39,935 nt of DNA. It comes from Verrucomicrobiota bacterium (lineage in GTDB: Bacteria; Verrucomicrobiota; Verrucomicrobiia; Opitutales; Opitutaceae). The DNA lies in assembly GCA_018239675.1 (NCBI GenBank), contig JAFEGX010000111.1, positions 1 to 39,935 of the forward strand. The letters are read 5' to 3'. The notes below the pieces were generated by a model. It had not been told where the DNA came from and made no database searches. It saw only the letters and a list, made by a program, of their open reading frames with translations. This document shows, piece after piece, positions 37,180-39,935 of this stretch. Position numbers and translations under genes: made by a program. Position 1 is the stretch's first letter. Every line of letters begins with the position of its first letter.

Positions 37180-39224
37180 GGCGTCACGCGCCGCGCGGCG
37201 GCGGCGAGAAAGTGAGCGAGCCGGCCCGCCTCGAGCTCGAGGGAGAAGGCGGCGAGGCGGGCGTGCCCGCGGGCGACGAGCGCCTCCTTGAGGTCGGTCC
37301 GGATGGCGACTTTGCGCATGGCCTCGGCCAGCGCCCGGGGATCGCGCGCATCCACCGCCAGGCAGGCGTCGCCGGCGACCTCGGGCAGCGCGGTGGAGTC
37401 GGCGGCGATGACCGGCACGCCGAACCGCATGGCCTCCAACAGGGGCATCCCGAAGCCCTCATGCAGCGACGGAAACACCAGCGCGCCGGCCTTCGACCAG
37501 AGGGCCGCGAAGGCGTCGTCCTTCACGTGCCCGAGAAAGACGATGCGGTCCTTCAGCCCGAGGCCGTCGCGCAGCTCGCGCAGCAGGTCCATTCGCCCGT
37601 CGGGATGCCCGGTGCAGACGAGCGGCCACGCGCGCGAGGCCGCCCCCAGCGCATAGAGGCGGTAGGCGACGAAAAGGGTCTCGTGATTCTTGTGCGGCCA
37701 GAAGTTCGCCGGGTAGAAGAAGAACGACTCCTCCGGCGCCCCGGCCGGGAGCGCGCCCGGAGCCGGCAGCCGGCCCTGCACGGCGTTGTAGGCGAGGAAG
37801 CAGCGCGCGGGGTGCACGGGATAGTGCGTGACGAGCCGCGCCGCGACGTGGTGCGAGTTGCACTGGAAGTAGGTCGCGTCCCGCGCCAGCTGCCCGAACC
37901 AGGCGTGGCGGTGATTGACCTCCTCGACCGGCAGCGCGGCCGGCAAGTCGCGGTGCAGGAGGTCGACGATGACGCTCACCGTGGGCAGGCCCGGTCGCAT
38001 CAGGTCCGAGCGGCCGAACGGCGCGTACAGCACGTCGAGGCCCGCGCGGGCGGGCAGCGGGTCACCCGCGGGCAGGGTGCCGTCGGGCTTCCAGCCGGTC
38101 GCCGTGCGGCGGCTGACCGAAAAGATGCCGTCGGCCGGGGTGAGGCAGTAATCGCCGGGCCGGAGGATGGCGGCCACTTCGTCGCGGAGCCCGGCCGGCA
38201 CGAACACCGCGAAGTTGAACTCCCCGCCGCGTTGGCGGCCGACCTCGGCGAGCAGGCCGAGCACGAAGGGCTTGATCCCGCCGTTGGCCCCACCGGCCTG
38301 GAGCGCGAGCAAATCAATGCCGACCCGCAGGCGGCCCGACCGCGCCGCCAGCCGGCGCCGCTGGGCGGCCAGCGCCAGGCGGTGGGCGCGGCGCAGCGCC
38401 GGGCGACCCAAGCCTAGCCGGCGATGCCATGGGCGAAAATACTCCCGGGCCGCCGCCGCGGCGCGGTCCTGCGCCATCGCGAGGATCCACTCGCGCTCGA
38501 GCGCGGCCGTGCGCGGGCCCCAGCGCGCAAGGAACCGGCGGGCGTTGCGGAACTCGTGGGTGCCGCGGCCCTCGGAGGCGGAGATGTGGTGCCGGACGAC
38601 ACTGCCGGTCGCGACCAGGTTGAGGAGGCCGTCCTCGCGGGCGCGCAGGCACAGGTCCGTGTCCTCGAAACCGTTCTGGTAGCCCTCGTCAAAGCCGCCG
38701 GTGCGCAGGAACCACTCCCGGCGCACCAGGCAGCAGGCGGCGGTCACGGCCGGGAACTCGGCCAGGCCATCCACGGCGAATTCCGCCGGATCGTCCCGGT
38801 AGTGCGCCGGGTAACCACCGTCGCGGAAAACGACGCCCGCGTGGTCGAGTGCGCCGGTCGTGGCGTTGCGCTGAAGATTGCCGACGACGCCGGCGCGGGG
38901 CACGCGGCGGAAGGCGGCGAGCATTGGCTCGAGCCAGCCGGGAGCGAGGACCAGGTCGTTGTTCAGCAGCGCGAGAAACTCCCCCTGCGCCACGCGAGCC
39001 GCCCGGTTGTTCGAGGCGGCGTAGCCGCGGTTCCGGTCGTTGAGCAGGACCACGTGCGGCGGGGCCAAGTCGCGGAGAAACTCGCGGGTGTCGTCGGTCG
39101 AGCCATCGTCGACCAGGATGATCTCGTGCGCGAGGTCCGCCGGCACCGTCGCGCGCAGCGAGCCGAGGCACGCCCGGGTCAGTGCGAGCTGGTTGTAGAG
39201 GGGGACGATGAACGAGACCTGCAC
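37176..39224 (-). CDS. Bifunctional glycosyltransferase, GT2-GT4 fusion
   Basis: 682 residues from GTG 39224. The N-terminal GT2 (about 1-250) has VSFIVPLYNQLALTRACL, VDDGSTDDTREFL and the GT-A D-x-D-like LLNNDLVLAPGWLEP, with GFDEGYQNGFEDTDLCLR near 195. A linker follows (about 250-310), then a GT4 domain (from LRVGIDLLALQAGG) with FYPANFWPHKNHETLF and PSLHEGFGMPLLEAMRFGVPV. GTG 39224 is chosen because the GT2 first strand begins two codons later; TTG 39269 is an in-frame alternative. It should add two sugars in the cytoplasm. It overlaps the next gene by 4 nt and is preceded by the ACP gene, 63 nt upstream. Confidence 0.88.
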   Translation of the reverse strand: MQVSFIVPLYNQLALTRACLGSLRATVPADLAHEIILVDDGSTDDTREFLRDLAPPHVVLLNDRNRGYAASNNRAARVAQGEFLALLNNDLVLAPGWLEPMLAAFRRVPRAGVVGNLQRNATTGALDHAGVVFRDGGYPAHYRDDPAEFAVDGLAEFPAVTAACCLVRREWFLRTGGFDEGYQNGFEDTDLCLRAREDGLLNLVATGSVVRHHISASEGRGTHEFRNARRFLARWGPRTAALEREWILAMAQDRAAAAAREYFRPWHRRLGLGRPALRRAHRLALAAQRRRLAARSGRLRVGIDLLALQAGGANGGIKPFVLGLLAEVGRQRGGEFNFAVFVPAGLRDEVAAILRPGDYCLTPADGIFSVSRRTATGWKPDGTLPAGDPLPARAGLDVLYAPFGRSDLMRPGLPTVSVIVDLLHRDLPAALPVEEVNHRHAWFGQLARDATYFQCNSHHVAARLVTHYPVHPARCFLAYNAVQGRLPAPGALPAGAPEESFFFYPANFWPHKNHETLFVAYRLYALGAASRAWPLVCTGHPDGRMDLLRELRDGLGLKDRIVFLGHVKDDAFAALWSKAGALVFPSLHEGFGMPLLEAMRFGVPVIAADSTALPEVAGDACLAVDARDPRALAEAMRKVAIRTDLKEALVARGHARLAAFSLELEAGRLAHFLAAAARRVTP

Positions 39225-39287
39225 CGCCCGGCAGCTTGCCCGCGGCAGCCGCAGGCGCGCAAGTGGCAAGTGACCAAGGAGCTGGGC

Positions 39288-39716
39288 CTAGCGGGTGGCC
39301 GGTGCGGCGGTGGCGGCGAGCTTGCGGGCGAGGAAGGCCCGCACGTCGCTAAGCGTGACGAGTCCGCGTAGCTCGTCGTTGTTCACCGTGACCTGCAGCA
39401 CCTCCTCCGCGAGCATCACGATCTCCATCATGGTGAGGGAATCGATCCCGAGGTCATCGGCCAGGCGGAGCTTGGCCGGATCCTGCCGGAGGCGCGGGCG
39501 GAACTGCGACTCGACGAACCGCTCGATGAGGCCGTCGATGACCACGGGCACCTGGGCCGGATCGCCGGTCCGGCGAAACTGCAGGGCGGCCTCCACGGCG
39601 GCGGGCGGGCAGCGCCGCATCGCCTCGCGGAGCGCGTTCTCGTCGGCGGCGCTCAGGCCCCGCGCCAGCGCAAGCCCGGAACCAGGCAGCGAGGAAAAGG
39701 TGGCGGAAGATTCCAT
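39288..39716 (-). CDS. Acyl carrier protein-like protein with N-terminal extension
   Basis: 142 residues from ATG 39716. The C-terminal 75 residues are a phosphopantetheine-binding carrier domain: DLGIDSLTMMEIVMLAEE, with Ser93 the predicted attachment site, and LVTLSDVRAFLARKL as the last helix. The N-terminal 60 residues (CPPAAVEAALQFRRTGD) are extra compared with housekeeping AcpP (about 80 residues), so this is not the standard ACP. It opens the surface-glycan gene cluster; an acyl intermediate for lipid A-like or acylated sugar chemistry is possible, but that is inference. TTG 39764 is an alternative, less likely start. Confidence 0.85.
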   Translation of the reverse strand: MESSATFSSLPGSGLALARGLSAADENALREAMRRCPPAAVEAALQFRRTGDPAQVPVVIDGLIERFVESQFRPRLRQDPAKLRLADDLGIDSLTMMEIVMLAEEVLQVTVNNDELRGLVTLSDVRAFLARKLAATAAPATR

Positions 39717-39830
39717 GGTGGGAAGGTCGTTTGTTTCCGCGGGGGAGTCTGTCTTCGATGACAAGCACAGACGCCAAATCCGCCATCTGGTTCGCCAAAT
39801 ATCCGCGGATTTTCGCGGCCAGACGTGAGC

Positions 39831-39858
39831 AGTGACGAGGGACGAGGGACAAGAGCAG
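39831..39858 (-). repeat. Heptad array upstream of the ACP gene
   Basis: Four 7-nt units starting AGTGACG and AGGGACG run from 39831 to 39858. Read on the minus strand, the direction of the ACP gene, the unit is CGTCACT or CGTCCCT, the same type and orientation as the array 7 nt upstream of tpiA (21534-21561). Confidence 0.6.
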
Positions 39859-39876
39859 GTTGGCCGTGGGCAAGGA

Positions 39877-39894
39877 TGAGCCGCGAACGGCTCA
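39877..39894. repeat. Small palindrome near the right window edge
   Basis: TGAGCCG (39877-39883) pairs perfectly with CGGCTCA (39888-39894) around a CGAA loop. It may be a REP-type palindrome or the end of the neighbouring transcript; no T-run follows on either strand. The rest of 39717-39935 shows no gene apart from the heptad array. Confidence 0.35.
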
Positions 39895-39935
39895 CCTCCA
39901 TCTTCCCGAGGTCAGTTGGAAATCCTCCCTAGTCC

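Overview
The window is GC-rich and densely coded, from a Gram-negative bacterium: it has lipoproteins, an OafA-type acyltransferase and a large envelope-polysaccharide locus. A divergent FtsZ, a gap-pgk-tpi glycolytic cluster, and GC-rich genes without Shine-Dalgarno sequences separated by short-period repeat spacers fit Verrucomicrobiota of the Opitutaceae type. That placement is an inference from gene content, not a tested assignment.

Layout. 1-1227 is the 3' part of ftsZ. 1318-3354 is a six-hairpin glycosidase. 3514-8312 is a forward run: obgE, a GspE-N-domain-like protein with a proline-rich tail, a GspE/PilB ATPase, a TPR lipoprotein and a LysE/RhtB exporter. 8313-8662 has no gene; it holds a tRNA-like remnant and a long REP-like hairpin. 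8663-15905 carries a PhyH-type dioxygenase, then on the minus strand a FUSC-type membrane protein, mnmA and a histidine acid phosphatase, then a forward type I phosphodiesterase-like enzyme. 16057-18507 is a debranching-type GH13 enzyme. 18822-22336 is gap-pgk-tpiA. 22452-25105 (minus) holds a small exported protein, an acyltransferase and a DHFR/RibD-fold protein. 25266-39716 (minus) is one long surface-glycan locus read from right to left: acyl carrier protein, GT2-GT4 fusion, GT4, a giant GT4/coiled-coil/beta-sandwich/GT2/GT2 protein, a methyltransferase sharing the beta-sandwich, two polytopic GT-C-like proteins and a CDP-sugar-type epimerase.

The glycosidase, the GH13 enzyme and glycolysis point to storage-glucan turnover feeding lower glycolysis. 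The right-hand third looks like a dedicated lipopolysaccharide/O-antigen or exopolysaccharide factory. The ACP and acyltransferase suggest that acylated products are made nearby.

The most striking non-coding feature is that most intergenic spacers over about 100 bp contain degenerate tandem arrays with an exact period of 7 (sometimes 8, 9 or 10) nt. The unit usually differs from spacer to spacer, and a complementary copy often lies across the spacer. One of these pairs forms a textbook intrinsic terminator between gap and pgk. The other notable points are an FtsZ whose T7 loop lacks the second catalytic aspartate, an epimerase with Phe at the SDR Tyr position, and the absence of Shine-Dalgarno sequences at the starts examined. 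No rRNA gene, complete tRNA gene, CRISPR array, transposase or phage gene was seen.
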